Part shown: positions 56,201 through 64,000 of the stretch, piece by piece
How positions within the stretch are numbered: position 1 is the stretch's first letter
Layout: every line of letters starts with the position of its first letter
Assembly (NCBI RefSeq): GCF_022664435.1
Contig: NZ_JAKREU010000005.1
Span: 248,001-312,000 of the forward strand
Reading direction: 5' to 3'
DNA length: 64,000 bases
Origin: Sphingomonas panni
GTDB taxonomy: Bacteria > Pseudomonadota > Alphaproteobacteria > Sphingomonadales > Sphingomonadaceae
The notes under the pieces: generated by a model
The model's database searches: none
Told to the model about the DNA's origin: nothing
What the model saw: the letters and a program-made list of their open reading frames with translations, nothing else
Program-made: the position numbers and the translations under genes

Positions 56201-56539
56201 TCCCTTCGGCGACCGCAGGATGAACGGATCGCGCAGTCCGCGTGTACCGAGCGCGGATTCGAGCACTGGATGCCCGCCGTTCAATTCCTGCCACTGCAGC
56301 GCGTTATTGCCTTCCGACACGGCAAACCGGATCTTCTCGCCATCGATGCTGTCGCCAGTGAAGTAGACGAACAGATATGCCTCGTGACGATCGCCGCCGG
56401 GCGGCTGGCGCCCTACCTTCGGAGACCGTTCGGCGTTGCGCCCTTGGGCAATCGCGGCCGGGGTCGTGGCGACGATGCCCGACACAACCAGACCCAGCAA
56501 CGAAGCCAACGTCATCGGTCTACTGGTAAGCGCAGGCAT
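53201..56539 (-). CDS. Large exported GH43-family glycoside hydrolase
   Basis: A 1112-residue secreted protein, signal peptide at the N-terminus ('TLASLLGLVVSGIVATTPAA'). Residues ~45-370 form one beta-propeller of GH43 type ('RGLRDPFILRSPKGDRFFLL', 'NAGMTWAPEASWDPAINAYV', 'EVEGPSAFKANAG'). A linker and middle region (~370-720) follow. A second GH43-like propeller runs from ~720 to the end ('RADPAIYRFERDG', 'CYWAPELHEIGGRLSILFAP', 'EENLAEGGFAMVRDGVVHVT'). GH43 enzymes remove arabinose or xylose units from plant polysaccharides. It is encoded downstream of a TonB receptor on the same strand. ATG is behind GGAGAG. Confidence 0.88.
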   Translation of the reverse strand: MPALTSRPMTLASLLGLVVSGIVATTPAAIAQGRNAERSPKVGRQPPGGDRHEAYLFVYFTGDSIDGEKIRFAVSEGNNALQWQELNGGHPVLESALGTRGLRDPFILRSPKGDRFFLLATDLSVGRTDWNGATDRGSQYLEVWESTDLVHWGAQRHIRVNLPNAGMTWAPEASWDPAINAYVVYWTSTLFKDGARTSGDGEGPQILRSTTSDFRTFTTPEPWLKAADVPGMVRDKGLIDTTILADQGYYYRFTKGTDAAGCASGDIFVQRSQSLRAMPKAGGWSLIDRCIGRRAGTPEVEGPSAFKANAGDVGGFRYYLWVDHYGGIGYIPLGTNSLTPPIRWTYPSAFRLPRSPRHGAVLPITKRERAALVARWGVSAQPKPVPPRIDDTLVVPPIVASGTRLPMLAGHDVRWQVDGMPLTDGVLRNDGAEPRSVRLTATTSRAGMAAATKAFGVTILGPSAQRLTSYARTPTSADDANQPVIARSVHLALGPEGRATPLNGDYGVAFARGDYIGVDRVDLRGVADPFPFYFADGSLGIIAIRVDMAGRADPGVALIFKTAGRDAVEFRELGVIDLHGDHVVSSPRAVWDSAAGRYNVTWKDGTGLPYRTTVTDLARTELAGGAFEPTPGALRSRIVSRDNVAPPQRGSIPIDSEVAVSEPIAAALRNRYDKVVNTGVRVPPFTLTAGATGALADARAELRYSDGSVAFRAIDWNAQDVQRLASARPGSHVIRGIVRQRPYPRIFAYNRADPAIYRFERDGRVRYLFIATDDTDNNNVGSYHLPIRVADTIEALSNDKGGRSREVDLLNRHVRRDQTADGRTIAGCYWAPELHEIGGRLSILFAPCFNPKDPRSNEGGDWSTVQAHIMQLRPGGDPADPEAWSRPTAIRKADGSMLGRPEFDRNISLDMSYFDVGGQGYYLWSQRYLSPHGPPGDPLTWIAKVDPNRPDRLTSDPRPIIAPTLSFEENLAEGGFAMVRDGVVHVTYSGSGVSPTYVVGGVRASLASDLTNIANWRKHPLPLQKSVPMPSGVKDYLHYEQGPGHGAFTTDEDGNPLYVYHTWGDAVGGNGRDTRVRRIHWAADGRPILDMTADEEVAPALREVQATVLVKP

Positions 56540-56744
56540 CGTTCACTCTCCGACACAATTTTTGGCGAACTGCATTGGTTTGGGTCAAGCGGATACGGTC
56601 GACCGATAGAAGGAGACGGCGGGTGGATTATCTCGCGATGAGCCGGCCTGCTTGCGCAGACGCAGCCGCTTAACCCACCGTCTTTACTAAAAGTAGCGCT
56701 TCGGCTTTGACGATGAACAGCCGGTCCGCCCTACAACGGACGGG

Positions 56745-56758
56745 CCCCTTTCCCGGGG
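56745..56758 (-). terminator. Short hairpin after the TonB-receptor gene
   Basis: CCCC-TTTCCC-GGGG immediately follows the stop codon of the minus-strand TonB-receptor gene. The stem is only 4 bp and there is no T-run, so support is weak. If real, it reduces read-through into the GH43 gene 220 bp downstream. Confidence 0.35.
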
Positions 56759-59700
56759 TCAGTCGCCGAAGCGGAAGCGCAAGCTTGCGCCATAATAACG
56801 ACCTTCGTCCCGGACATCGATCGGCGAGTACCGGCCCTGCTGAAAGTTCACATAGTTCTGGAAAGGGGTCGCCAGGATGTTGCCGATATCGGCGCCGATC
56901 GTGAAGTTCTTGTTGATGTCATAGCTAACGCCGGCATCGAGCCGGTCGCGGGCATACGTTCCCGTGCCGGTATATTGGAAGCCGGTCTGCGGATCGGTGT
57001 TATAGCCGTTCACCCAGTCCGAACGGCGGTTGTACGAAAGCCGGGCGACCAAACCCGACTTTTCGTAGAAGAACGCCGCGTTGTAGGTCCATTTCGACAG
57101 GCCGGGGATCGTCAGATATTCGCCCTCGCCCTTGAACGTGTCCGTCTGGGGATCATAACCGTTCGGATAGCGGTTCCGACCCGTCAGATAGCTGACGTTC
57201 CCCGAAATGCCGAAACCACTGAGCGCACCCGGCAGGAAGTCGAAGAAGGTCTGGAAATTGGCTTCCGCACCCTTGATCTGCGCATCGGCGGCGTTGATCG
57301 GGTTGCTCAATTGCAGGATGCCGAACTGCGGATCGTTGCGGAACCGCGTAACCTGCGTCGTGAAGCCGAATATGTCGCGCTGGAACACGGCCACGCTGAA
57401 AAAGCCGGACTTGGCGAAATACCATTCGAGGCTGGCATCATAGTTGGTCGAGGTGAATGGGCGGAGCGACGGATTACCTGCATTACCCGAATAGTCCGGA
57501 TAAATGCGGCCGGGAATCCGGCAGCTGGTGGTGTCGTTGGGGTTGTAGTTCGGGGAGGTAGGCGATTGGCAGGCCGAATAGATGACCGGCGAAATATTGA
57601 GCGCCGGGTTCAAGTCGCCGAAACCTGGCTTGGTCCGCGTTTTCGTAAAGCCCAGACGGAACTGGAGCTTGGGCGTGAACCGGAACCGGGCACTGATGTT
57701 CGGCAGGATATCGACATAATCCTGCTTCTCGGTGCGGCCTTCCAGTGAACGGGTACAGGTGTCGTCGCGCGTATCGGTGGGCGTACCGCCGTCGTTCAGC
57801 GTACAGATCGACGAAAGACCGAAGCTGCTGCCACTGGTAATGACGCCGCGTACGCCGAACACGCCGTCGACGTCCATCGACCCGATCGTGAAATTATACT
57901 TGCCCTGTACATAGGCCGCGTACGTATCCTCGTCCGCTTCCCAGCCCGAATTTTCCGCCGGCACGACATTCGGGGTAGCCCATTCGACCACGCGATCCTT
58001 GTAATTCTGGCTGGTGGGGAACCGGCCTGCCAGTTTGACCAGATTATCGTAGACGAACTGGCGCAATTTGACGCGGTTGTCGTAGATGCCGGAACGCGGC
58101 GGTTGCAGATACTGGGTAAAACCCTGTGCGTTCCCACGGAACGGATCGGTCGTCTTCTGCAATTCGCCGATCGGCAACGATGCATAGGGGATCATCGCAT
58201 CGGACAGATCGGCATAGCGTCCGCCCTGATTCGTCCGTTCAGCATGGCGCGTCGTGGTACGCAAGCCAAATTGCAGCTTGGGGATGAAGCTCCAGTCCGT
58301 GTCGAGCGCAAGGTCGGTTCGGGCCTGCAATCCGGACCCCATCACGTCATAGGTTGATTCGTAATAGCCGCGGAACATGTAGTTGGCGGAATTGAACGGG
58401 TCCCAGCCCGGGAGGTTGAACGACACCCCGCCATCGCGATTGAAGACAACGTCGACCGTCTTCGCGCCGACCGTTCGGAAATCGAGACTATATTCGTCGT
58501 TCTTATACTGGCTCCAGCTATAGGCGATATCGGTGGTCATCGTTGCGCGATCGGTCTGCCAGCGGCCACCGGTCGCGATCTGGTAGGTATTGGTAAACGC
58601 CTTGCGCGTGCTGCGCCATCCGATCGGTTCCGAACCCGACGTCTTGGTCAGCGATGCAGCCTGCGGCACGGTCGTGACATCATAGGGCGGGTTCTGGCCG
58701 GGCCGCAATTTGATATCGCCATAGGATTGACCATCGAACAGGACGACGTTGCTGAACACCGGCGGCGTGGAATCCGGCCCCCATTGTTCGAGCGGCACAT
58801 CGAAATTGTCGATCGAAATTTCGCCGCGATAGCCCTGGAAGATGCCCTCGACATATAGTTCGACATCGGGGCTCGGCTTGTACTGCAACGCGAAGTTCGC
58901 CGACGGGCGGTAGCGCTTGCCACCGTCGTTGTAGAGACCGACCCGGTTCGGGAAGAAGAACAGTCCGTTCGGCAGGTTCTCGCGAACCTTGCGGCCCTGT
59001 TGCAGATAGTCCGAATAATAGGAATCCCGTACAAAACTGTCGTTGTACCGGACGCCGTTATAATATTGCGACTGGGCATAGGTCGCGTTGATCAGGAAAC
59101 CCATCTCACCGTCGCCGACCTTCCACCGATCGGACAGCAGCACGTTGCCGCCGGGGTCGCGCCCGTTGCTCTGGTCGTTATACGTACCACGGAACCCGCC
59201 GGCGATGACGCGGCCGTTGAAATCCAGCGGGCGGCGGGTCCGCACATTGACCAGACCGGCCAGTCCCGGTTCGATCAGGTCTGCGGTTCCCGACTTGTAC
59301 ACTTCGATGCTGGCGATCGCCTGTGCCGGGAAATCCTGCAAGGCAACGCCACGATTCTCGGCGGTGAAGATTTCGCGACCATTATACGCGGTTGCCACGT
59401 CGGGGAGGCCACGGATCAGCACGGTACCGGCCTCGTCGCTATACCGTTCGACCTGAACACCCGCGACGCGCGCCAGACTTTCGGCGGCGGTATAGTCCGG
59501 CAATTTGCCAATATCGTCCGCTACGATCACATCAATGATCGAATCCGATTCACGCTTGATCGCCTGCGACGTCGCGAGGCTGCGGCGCAGACCGCGTACT
59601 AGGATTTCGGCCTGTTCGTCGTCCTTTGTCGTGGCGTCCGGTATCGCGACGCTCGCACCAGCATCGGACCCGGCCGGTTTATCGATCGGCGATGTCTGGG

Positions 59701-59770
59701 CCGTCGCTGGTCGGACGGCCAGCAAAAAGGGAAAAACCGCAACCGACGCGAGCAACGCAAAGCGACGCAT
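56759..59770 (-). CDS. TonB-dependent receptor (carbohydrate-uptake type)
   Basis: A 1003-residue outer-membrane receptor. Signal peptide 'MRRFALLASVAVFPFLLAVR' then 'PATAQ'. The plug has 'IDVIVADDIGKLPDYTAAES', 'YNGREIFTAENRGVALQDFP' and 'IASIEVYKSGTADLIEPGLA', the style of sphingomonad/Caulobacter TonB receptors for sugars. The barrel ends 'GASLRFRFGD'. Its gene stands upstream of the GH43 gene, so together they probably form a small pathway for arabinose-containing glycans. Start 59770 is behind GGGGGTG; an ATG at 59782 is possible. Confidence 0.9.
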   Translation of the reverse strand: MRRFALLASVAVFPFLLAVRPATAQTSPIDKPAGSDAGASVAIPDATTKDDEQAEILVRGLRRSLATSQAIKRESDSIIDVIVADDIGKLPDYTAAESLARVAGVQVERYSDEAGTVLIRGLPDVATAYNGREIFTAENRGVALQDFPAQAIASIEVYKSGTADLIEPGLAGLVNVRTRRPLDFNGRVIAGGFRGTYNDQSNGRDPGGNVLLSDRWKVGDGEMGFLINATYAQSQYYNGVRYNDSFVRDSYYSDYLQQGRKVRENLPNGLFFFPNRVGLYNDGGKRYRPSANFALQYKPSPDVELYVEGIFQGYRGEISIDNFDVPLEQWGPDSTPPVFSNVVLFDGQSYGDIKLRPGQNPPYDVTTVPQAASLTKTSGSEPIGWRSTRKAFTNTYQIATGGRWQTDRATMTTDIAYSWSQYKNDEYSLDFRTVGAKTVDVVFNRDGGVSFNLPGWDPFNSANYMFRGYYESTYDVMGSGLQARTDLALDTDWSFIPKLQFGLRTTTRHAERTNQGGRYADLSDAMIPYASLPIGELQKTTDPFRGNAQGFTQYLQPPRSGIYDNRVKLRQFVYDNLVKLAGRFPTSQNYKDRVVEWATPNVVPAENSGWEADEDTYAAYVQGKYNFTIGSMDVDGVFGVRGVITSGSSFGLSSICTLNDGGTPTDTRDDTCTRSLEGRTEKQDYVDILPNISARFRFTPKLQFRLGFTKTRTKPGFGDLNPALNISPVIYSACQSPTSPNYNPNDTTSCRIPGRIYPDYSGNAGNPSLRPFTSTNYDASLEWYFAKSGFFSVAVFQRDIFGFTTQVTRFRNDPQFGILQLSNPINAADAQIKGAEANFQTFFDFLPGALSGFGISGNVSYLTGRNRYPNGYDPQTDTFKGEGEYLTIPGLSKWTYNAAFFYEKSGLVARLSYNRRSDWVNGYNTDPQTGFQYTGTGTYARDRLDAGVSYDINKNFTIGADIGNILATPFQNYVNFQQGRYSPIDVRDEGRYYGASLRFRFGD

Positions 59771-60249
59771 ATCCACCCCCATTTTGTATTCTATATGACA
59801 AATGGTACGGCTATTTGTCGGACTTTCAAGTCGCTCCTTTCGGGGTGCAACGGCTGATATCGTTAACGGCAATCGATATTTTCGGCGTTGGCCTTTGGTG
59901 TAAGATCAAAATATCCACATTGCAGGACATTTTAGAACAACGGAGATGCCGGTGCCGCAGTGCGGAGTTGCCGTGATTGTCGGTATGCAGACCCAATCGA
60001 ATCGAGATGGTGAACATGCGCTTGGTGTGTGCGCTCGATGTTCATGGCAGGGGCCGCCGCGTAGTCGTGCGTGGCGGCGACAGCGCATGCATGATCTCAC
60101 TCACGGAAGACCGTGCGACGCTACAGCACCGGCTTCTGGCTAAAGCGTCGGCCACAGCAGGGGCTGGACGGCGTTGATACTGAACGCATGCCGGTAACCG
60201 GCTATTGCTTTCGGGGAACGTGTGCGCTTGAGGTCGTGCGTGCTGGAGC
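59771..60249. other. Promoter region of the TonB receptor and non-coding stretch
   Basis: Close to the receptor gene, TTTGT (59783), ACAAAT (59798) and ATTTGT (59813) recur as alternating half-sites, the last two forming a perfect 6-bp inverted repeat. This may be an operator. No gene is supported in the remaining ~430 bp. Confidence 0.4.
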
Positions 60250-60460
60250 GCAAGGCGATACGCGTCACTGCCGGAGCCGAAGTCCTGAAAATCCGGCGCG
60301 AGACCGTCGCGCACCCTACCCGGCTTTATCAAACATCGGATGAACCAAGCGGCTTTCCTGATGCGCGAGGTCGACAAGGTCCGCGCCGAGCTTAGTTCGA
60401 CGGCCCTCGTCTACAACATGAAGCGGGCGATCAACCTCATCGGCGTACAAGCACCGATCC
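60250..60460 (+). pseudogene. Relic of a transposase C-terminus
   Basis: One frame reads 'VTAGAEVLKIRRETVAHPTR' and a second, starting near 60340, reads 'AAFLMREVDKVRAELSSTAL' followed by 'VYNMKRAINLIGVQ'. Together these match the end of IS4/IS1182-like transposases ('RRETVEHPFG...FLMRGL.KV..E..L.ALAYNLKR.INI.G'). The frame break and missing front show it is dead. No terminal repeats are visible. Confidence 0.7.
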
Positions 60461-60706
60461 CGGCGGTGGCAGCCTGCGTGACATCGCTATTTCGGCCGGT
60501 GCGGAGCGCATTCCTCCGCAGGACGCCACCCCCGCGACAGCACCGCCTCAAACCCGGACAGTCCGGCGCCCGTCATTTTGCTCGGTCGAGGGAAGCAGCC
60601 GACAACCACTGCGCCGCGGGTTTCCGCACGGTCTGGAACGTTTTTGGGCAAAGAACCGGCTTTCCCAAACCAGTCGCGTGGACCGGATTAGAAAAGCCCG
60701 CCGAAT

Positions 60707-61369
60707 TCAGTTTGTTCCAGTCGCCGCGACGAGCATGTCTTCGTAGCAGGTGTTCGCGTAATCCATCAGCGCGGTTATCGCGGCCGCCGCATGATCTATC
60801 GCCTCGGTGAGGGAGTAGGCCGCGCCGGCCTGCCAGTCGCGGACCACAGGTCGGATCATGCCCATGACGCTGCCAGCCATCATGCAACATCGCAGCTCGG
60901 GAACCGCGCGGCGCGCCCGAAAGGCCTCGGCGCTTTCCAGCGCCAGGGCGCATAGCCATTCCAGCCGCGACTGACGATCGAACTCGGATGACCGCAGCGA
61001 TGCCGATCCGGCAAGAAGCCGGGCGAAGCTTCGCATGGAATCCCGATGGTCTTCGCAATAGCGCGCGGTTGCCGATAGCGCCGCCAGAACGGCGGCACGG
61101 GGGGGCGTGCCGTCTGCAAGTGCCGCCTCCAGCGCCGCCTCGAAGGCCAAGACCTCATCCGCCGCCGCATAGACGATCAGATCCTTGCGCGGAAAATAGC
61201 GGAAGACCGTGCGCTGCGTCACCTCCGCGGCCTCGGCGATGCGGGTGGTAGAAACCGCGTCATAGCCGTCCGCCTCGAACAGACCCATCGCCGTTTCGAC
61301 GATGCGTTGTCGTAGCGAAGCCTTTGCCCTGGCGCGCACGCCGACCGGTTCGACCATCTGATCCTGCAT
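60707..61369 (-). CDS. TetR-family transcriptional regulator
   Basis: A 220-residue regulator. The DNA-binding domain is 'QRIVETAMGLFEADGYDAVS', 'TTRIAEAAEVTQRTVFRYFP' and 'RKDLIVYA', the standard TetR helix-turn-helix. The rest is an all-helical ligand domain. ATG 61369 is behind a perfect AGGAGG. It diverges from the acid-phosphatase-like gene 130 bp away and may control it, the TonB receptor beyond, or itself. Confidence 0.9.
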   Translation of the reverse strand: MQDQMVEPVGVRARAKASLRQRIVETAMGLFEADGYDAVSTTRIAEAAEVTQRTVFRYFPRKDLIVYAAADEVLAFEAALEAALADGTPPRAAVLAALSATARYCEDHRDSMRSFARLLAGSASLRSSEFDRQSRLEWLCALALESAEAFRARRAVPELRCCMMAGSVMGMIRPVVRDWQAGAAYSLTEAIDHAAAAITALMDYANTCYEDMLVAATGTN

Positions 61370-61499
61370 CTTGTCCTCCTGCGAAGGATCGCGACGATCT
61401 TCAAGCACTCCACGCGCGCGATAGTCAATAATCTGTCAGCCACTGACACAAAACCTTCACGGCCTAACTCTAGGGCTGCCGGCGAAGGGGAAAGGCGCG

Positions 61500-62297
61500 A
61501 TGAGTCGGTGGGCCGTACGGACGGGATTTGCAGCGTTGGGCGCGGCGGCGGTCGGTCTGGTCTGGCTTGCGACGGCGGCGGTCGGCGGCAGTGCCAATCT
61601 GCTGGACAGGGTAGCGACGGCGTTCGGTGCCCGTGTGGGCTATCTGGCAATGGGCGTGCCGGATCTGATCGCCATTCTACCCCAGCCGCCGGAAACGGGA
61701 TCGCCGCAGGAGCAGGCGGATGATCGCTTCTTTCTGAAGACCCGCGCCCTGGTCGGGACGCCGCGCTGGGACATGGCGACCGCCGATGTCGAGACGAAGG
61801 GCTATGCGCGGTTCGACTGCGCGATCGGGATGAATCTGAAGCCGGGCATGGCACCCGCGCTCGATCGCCTGATCGACCGCACCGCGATGGATGCGCTGGT
61901 CATGGGGTTGGCCAAGAACAAGTTCGCAAAACCCCGGCCGTTCAAGGCGCATCCCGGCGCGCCGATCTGCGATCATGTCACCACCGACCTGAACACGACC
62001 TATGATTACCCGTCCGGCCATGCGACGCGTGGCTACGCGACGGCGCTGATTCTGACCGAATTGCTACCCGAGCGGGCCGACGCGTTGCTCGCCAGAGGCC
62101 GCGACTATGCCGAGAGCCGGGCGATCTGTGGCGTGCACAGCCAGAGCGCAGTGCGCGCAGGGATGCTGGCGGGCGCGGCGCTGGTCGCGGTCGAGCATGG
62201 CAATGCCAGCTTCCTGGGCGATCTCAGGGCCGCCCGTGCCGAATTGGCAAGCCTTCGCGCCACGCTGCCCCGGCCGGCCGGCTGCCCGACGGGCTGA
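61500..62297 (+). CDS. PAP2/class A acid-phosphatase-like exported protein
   Basis: A 265-residue protein with an N-terminal hydrophobic segment (residues 8-30). Two of the three phosphatase motifs are intact: 'KNKFAKPRP' (Kx6RP) and 'YPSGHATRGYA' (PSGH). The third, 'SRAICGVHSQSAV', matches SRx5Hx3D except that the final Asp is Ala. That Asp normally assists the catalytic His. The protein may be weakly active or act on unusual substrates. It lies 60 bp before a TonB receptor gene on the same strand, suggesting a phosphate-ester scavenging operon. Confidence 0.85.
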   Translation: MSRWAVRTGFAALGAAAVGLVWLATAAVGGSANLLDRVATAFGARVGYLAMGVPDLIAILPQPPETGSPQEQADDRFFLKTRALVGTPRWDMATADVETKGYARFDCAIGMNLKPGMAPALDRLIDRTAMDALVMGLAKNKFAKPRPFKAHPGAPICDHVTTDLNTTYDYPSGHATRGYATALILTELLPERADALLARGRDYAESRAICGVHSQSAVRAGMLAGAALVAVEHGNASFLGDLRAARAELASLRATLPRPAGCPTG

Positions 62298-62357
62298 CGC
62301 CGCCTCAGCGCCGATTTCACCTTTTTTGTCGAGATTTGAAGCGGGGGAAGTGATCCG

Positions 62358-64000
62358 ATGATGAAGTTCGCAACGACGTTGCTCGCCGCGACCAGCCTGT
62401 CCTGGTCCGCCGGTGCCTTGGCTCAGCAAGCGCAGCCGACCCGGCAGGCCGGCAACCCAGATCCGGCAGTCCCATCGACGCCAGTGTCGACGGACGATGC
62501 CGATCCTGGCGATATCGTCGTCACCGGCGAGAAATTCGGTCGCACGCTGAAGGATACCGCGACCAGCGTCAGCATCGTGTCGGCCAGGGAGATCGCCGGC
62601 TTGGCCGCAGTCAACACCCGTGACATCCTTGACACGCTGTCCAACGTCAACCGGGCGGGGGCGGATGGCCGTTTCGCCATTCGCGGCATCACCTTCGACA
62701 ATATCACCGGTGCGGGCTATGGCGCGCTCGGCACCGTCTATGTCGATCGTGTCCGGTTGGGCGACAAGGCGACGCGCTTCGGCCCCGACCTATTGTTCGA
62801 CGTGCACTCGGTCGAGGTATTGCGCGGCGCGCAATCCACACTGCAGGGTCGCAATGCGCTGGCGGGTGCCATCTATATCACTACTAACGATCCAGGCTTT
62901 GAATGGGAAAGCGGACTGCGCGCGCGCTATGCCTCGGGGCAGGATTCCGATCTGGCGGCACTGATTGGCGGACCGATCACCGAGAAGCTGGCCTTTCGCC
63001 TGACGGTGGAGAAGCACGACCTGGGCGGTTTCGTCTATGATCCCACCTTGGGTCGCAATGCGCAGTTCCAGGACGACCTGCAATTGCGCGGCAAGCTGCT
63101 CTGGGAGCCTGCAGCCAATCTGAAGGTTCGTGTTAATGGCAGCTATGCGGATGTCCGCCGCTACGATTCACCGTCCGACACCCGGGTGGCCGGCACGAAC
63201 GGCTTCCTGCCGCCCAGCCCGTCGACCGCGCTCAATGTCGAACAGGGGATCGCCGGCGTCGCTTCGGGCCGTCGCCGCGTCACCTATGCCAATGTTCAGG
63301 GCTTCGATCATGACAAGGTCGGGCTCGGTGGTGTATTCGTCGATTGGAAGGTCAGCCCGGCGCTGACCCTGACCTCGGAAACCAGTGGTCAGGTCGGCAC
63401 CAACTTCAAGCAGCGCGACGGCGATGGCGGCCACTTCGCCTACTCGCCCCCCGCCACCCGTTTCGCCATCGTCGCGCCAGCCGGATTCACCAGCTATTTT
63501 CCGGGCCTCGCCGGCAACACCGCCACGGTCGATCCGATCCAGCAGCAATATCAGCGATTCTGGATGGTCGCGCAGGAACTCCGTGCGAAATACGACGCGG
63601 GCGGTCCGCTGCGCGTGCTGGGCGGCGTTTATTACACCCATGAGAGCCGTCGCCAGTTCGACTATTCGCAACTGATCTATCGCAACGTGTCGACTACGGT
63701 AGGTGGCCTGTTGCGCGCCCGCGGCCTGCCCGCCGCGACGGCGGGGGCGGTCGCGCGACTCTATCCGTCCGACGTCCCGGTCTATTCGATCCAGACCGCG
63801 CCGATCAGCGTCGACAACATCGCCGCCTATGCCGAGGGCGAATATGACCTGACGTCGCGCCTGACCCTGGACATCGGCGCGCGCTACGATCGTGAGTGGA
63901 ATACCTCCGCCTCGCAGGCCAATGGCGCGGTCATCGGGCTGCCCGGGACGGCGGGGCTGCCCGCCGCGCTGGCGGGCGTGGTGACGACCGTCAATCGCGC
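62358..64000 (+). CDS. TonB-dependent receptor (partial, runs off the window)
   Basis: The first 547 residues of an outer-membrane receptor. Signal peptide 'MMKFATTLLAATSLSWSAGA', TonB box 'DIVVTGEKFGRTLKDTATSV', plug 'FAIRGITFDNITGAGYGALG' and 'VEVLRGAQSTLQGRNALAGA', then barrel strands. It shows the sphingomonad TonB-receptor style. The gene follows the acid-phosphatase-like gene by 60 bp, so the two are probably one unit. Confidence 0.88.
   Translation, partial: MMKFATTLLAATSLSWSAGALAQQAQPTRQAGNPDPAVPSTPVSTDDADPGDIVVTGEKFGRTLKDTATSVSIVSAREIAGLAAVNTRDILDTLSNVNRAGADGRFAIRGITFDNITGAGYGALGTVYVDRVRLGDKATRFGPDLLFDVHSVEVLRGAQSTLQGRNALAGAIYITTNDPGFEWESGLRARYASGQDSDLAALIGGPITEKLAFRLTVEKHDLGGFVYDPTLGRNAQFQDDLQLRGKLLWEPAANLKVRVNGSYADVRRYDSPSDTRVAGTNGFLPPSPSTALNVEQGIAGVASGRRRVTYANVQGFDHDKVGLGGVFVDWKVSPALTLTSETSGQVGTNFKQRDGDGGHFAYSPPATRFAIVAPAGFTSYFPGLAGNTATVDPIQQQYQRFWMVAQELRAKYDAGGPLRVLGGVYYTHESRRQFDYSQLIYRNVSTTVGGLLRARGLPAATAGAVARLYPSDVPVYSIQTAPISVDNIAAYAEGEYDLTSRLTLDIGARYDREWNTSASQANGAVIGLPGTAGLPAALAGVVTTVNR

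Overview
The window is high-GC alphaproteobacterial DNA and most likely comes from a Sphingomonas or close sphingomonad. The evidence is the mutL and mreB-mreC-mreD-mrdA-rodA gene order, the long-form isocitrate lyase, several TonB-dependent receptors (one beside a GH43 glycosidase) and the overall codon use. This is inferred from the sequence alone; no database was searched.

Layout. From 1 to about 7.6 kb is a patchwork accessory edge. It holds a partial gene with an MbcA/ParS-like domain, an ArsR-type regulator with an SLC13-type permease, a tiny helix-hairpin-helix protein, the frameshifted tail of a PQQ glucose dehydrogenase, and a LysR/YeiH divergent pair. From about 8.0 to 24.3 kb is a distinctive island built around a Tn7-like transposition operon: tnsA, tnsB, tnsC and tniQ, in tight or overlapping order. 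Upstream of it sit a ubiquitin-like protein gene and an E1-like (ThiF) gene, an AAA-like protein with a broken P-loop, and two further TnsB-like proteins whose DDE triads are incomplete. A chain of tiny genes joined by 4-bp overlaps lies between these and tnsA. Downstream are three genes of unknown function and a Toprim-like protein without its metal-binding DxD. Nearly every non-transposition enzyme-like protein in the island is a degenerate relative of an active enzyme. Together with the near-perfect 19-bp inverted operator at 13.6 kb, this suggests a regulated accessory system carried by, or controlling, the transposon. The transposon ends were not found.

From 25 to 46.1 kb is ordinary chromosome: aceA, a zinc alcohol dehydrogenase, cysS, a TM2 protein, class II DAHP synthase, an orphan paoC-type molybdo-subunit, mutL, the rod-shape operon, two identical tandem tRNA-Lys(CTT) genes, and an aldehyde-dehydrogenase locus. 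That locus has an AcoR-like regulator without its AAA+ domain and an adhP gene cut off after about 80 codons.

From 46.2 to 52.8 kb is a metal-chelate uptake operon: DUF1826-like protein, TonB receptor, binding lipoprotein, FecCD permease, ATPase and an exported protein. It sits behind a palindrome resembling a Zur box. From 53 to 60 kb is a glycan-use pair, a very large GH43 protein and a TonB receptor. The last 4 kb carries a transposase relic, a TetR regulator, an acid-phosphatase-like protein and the start of another TonB receptor.
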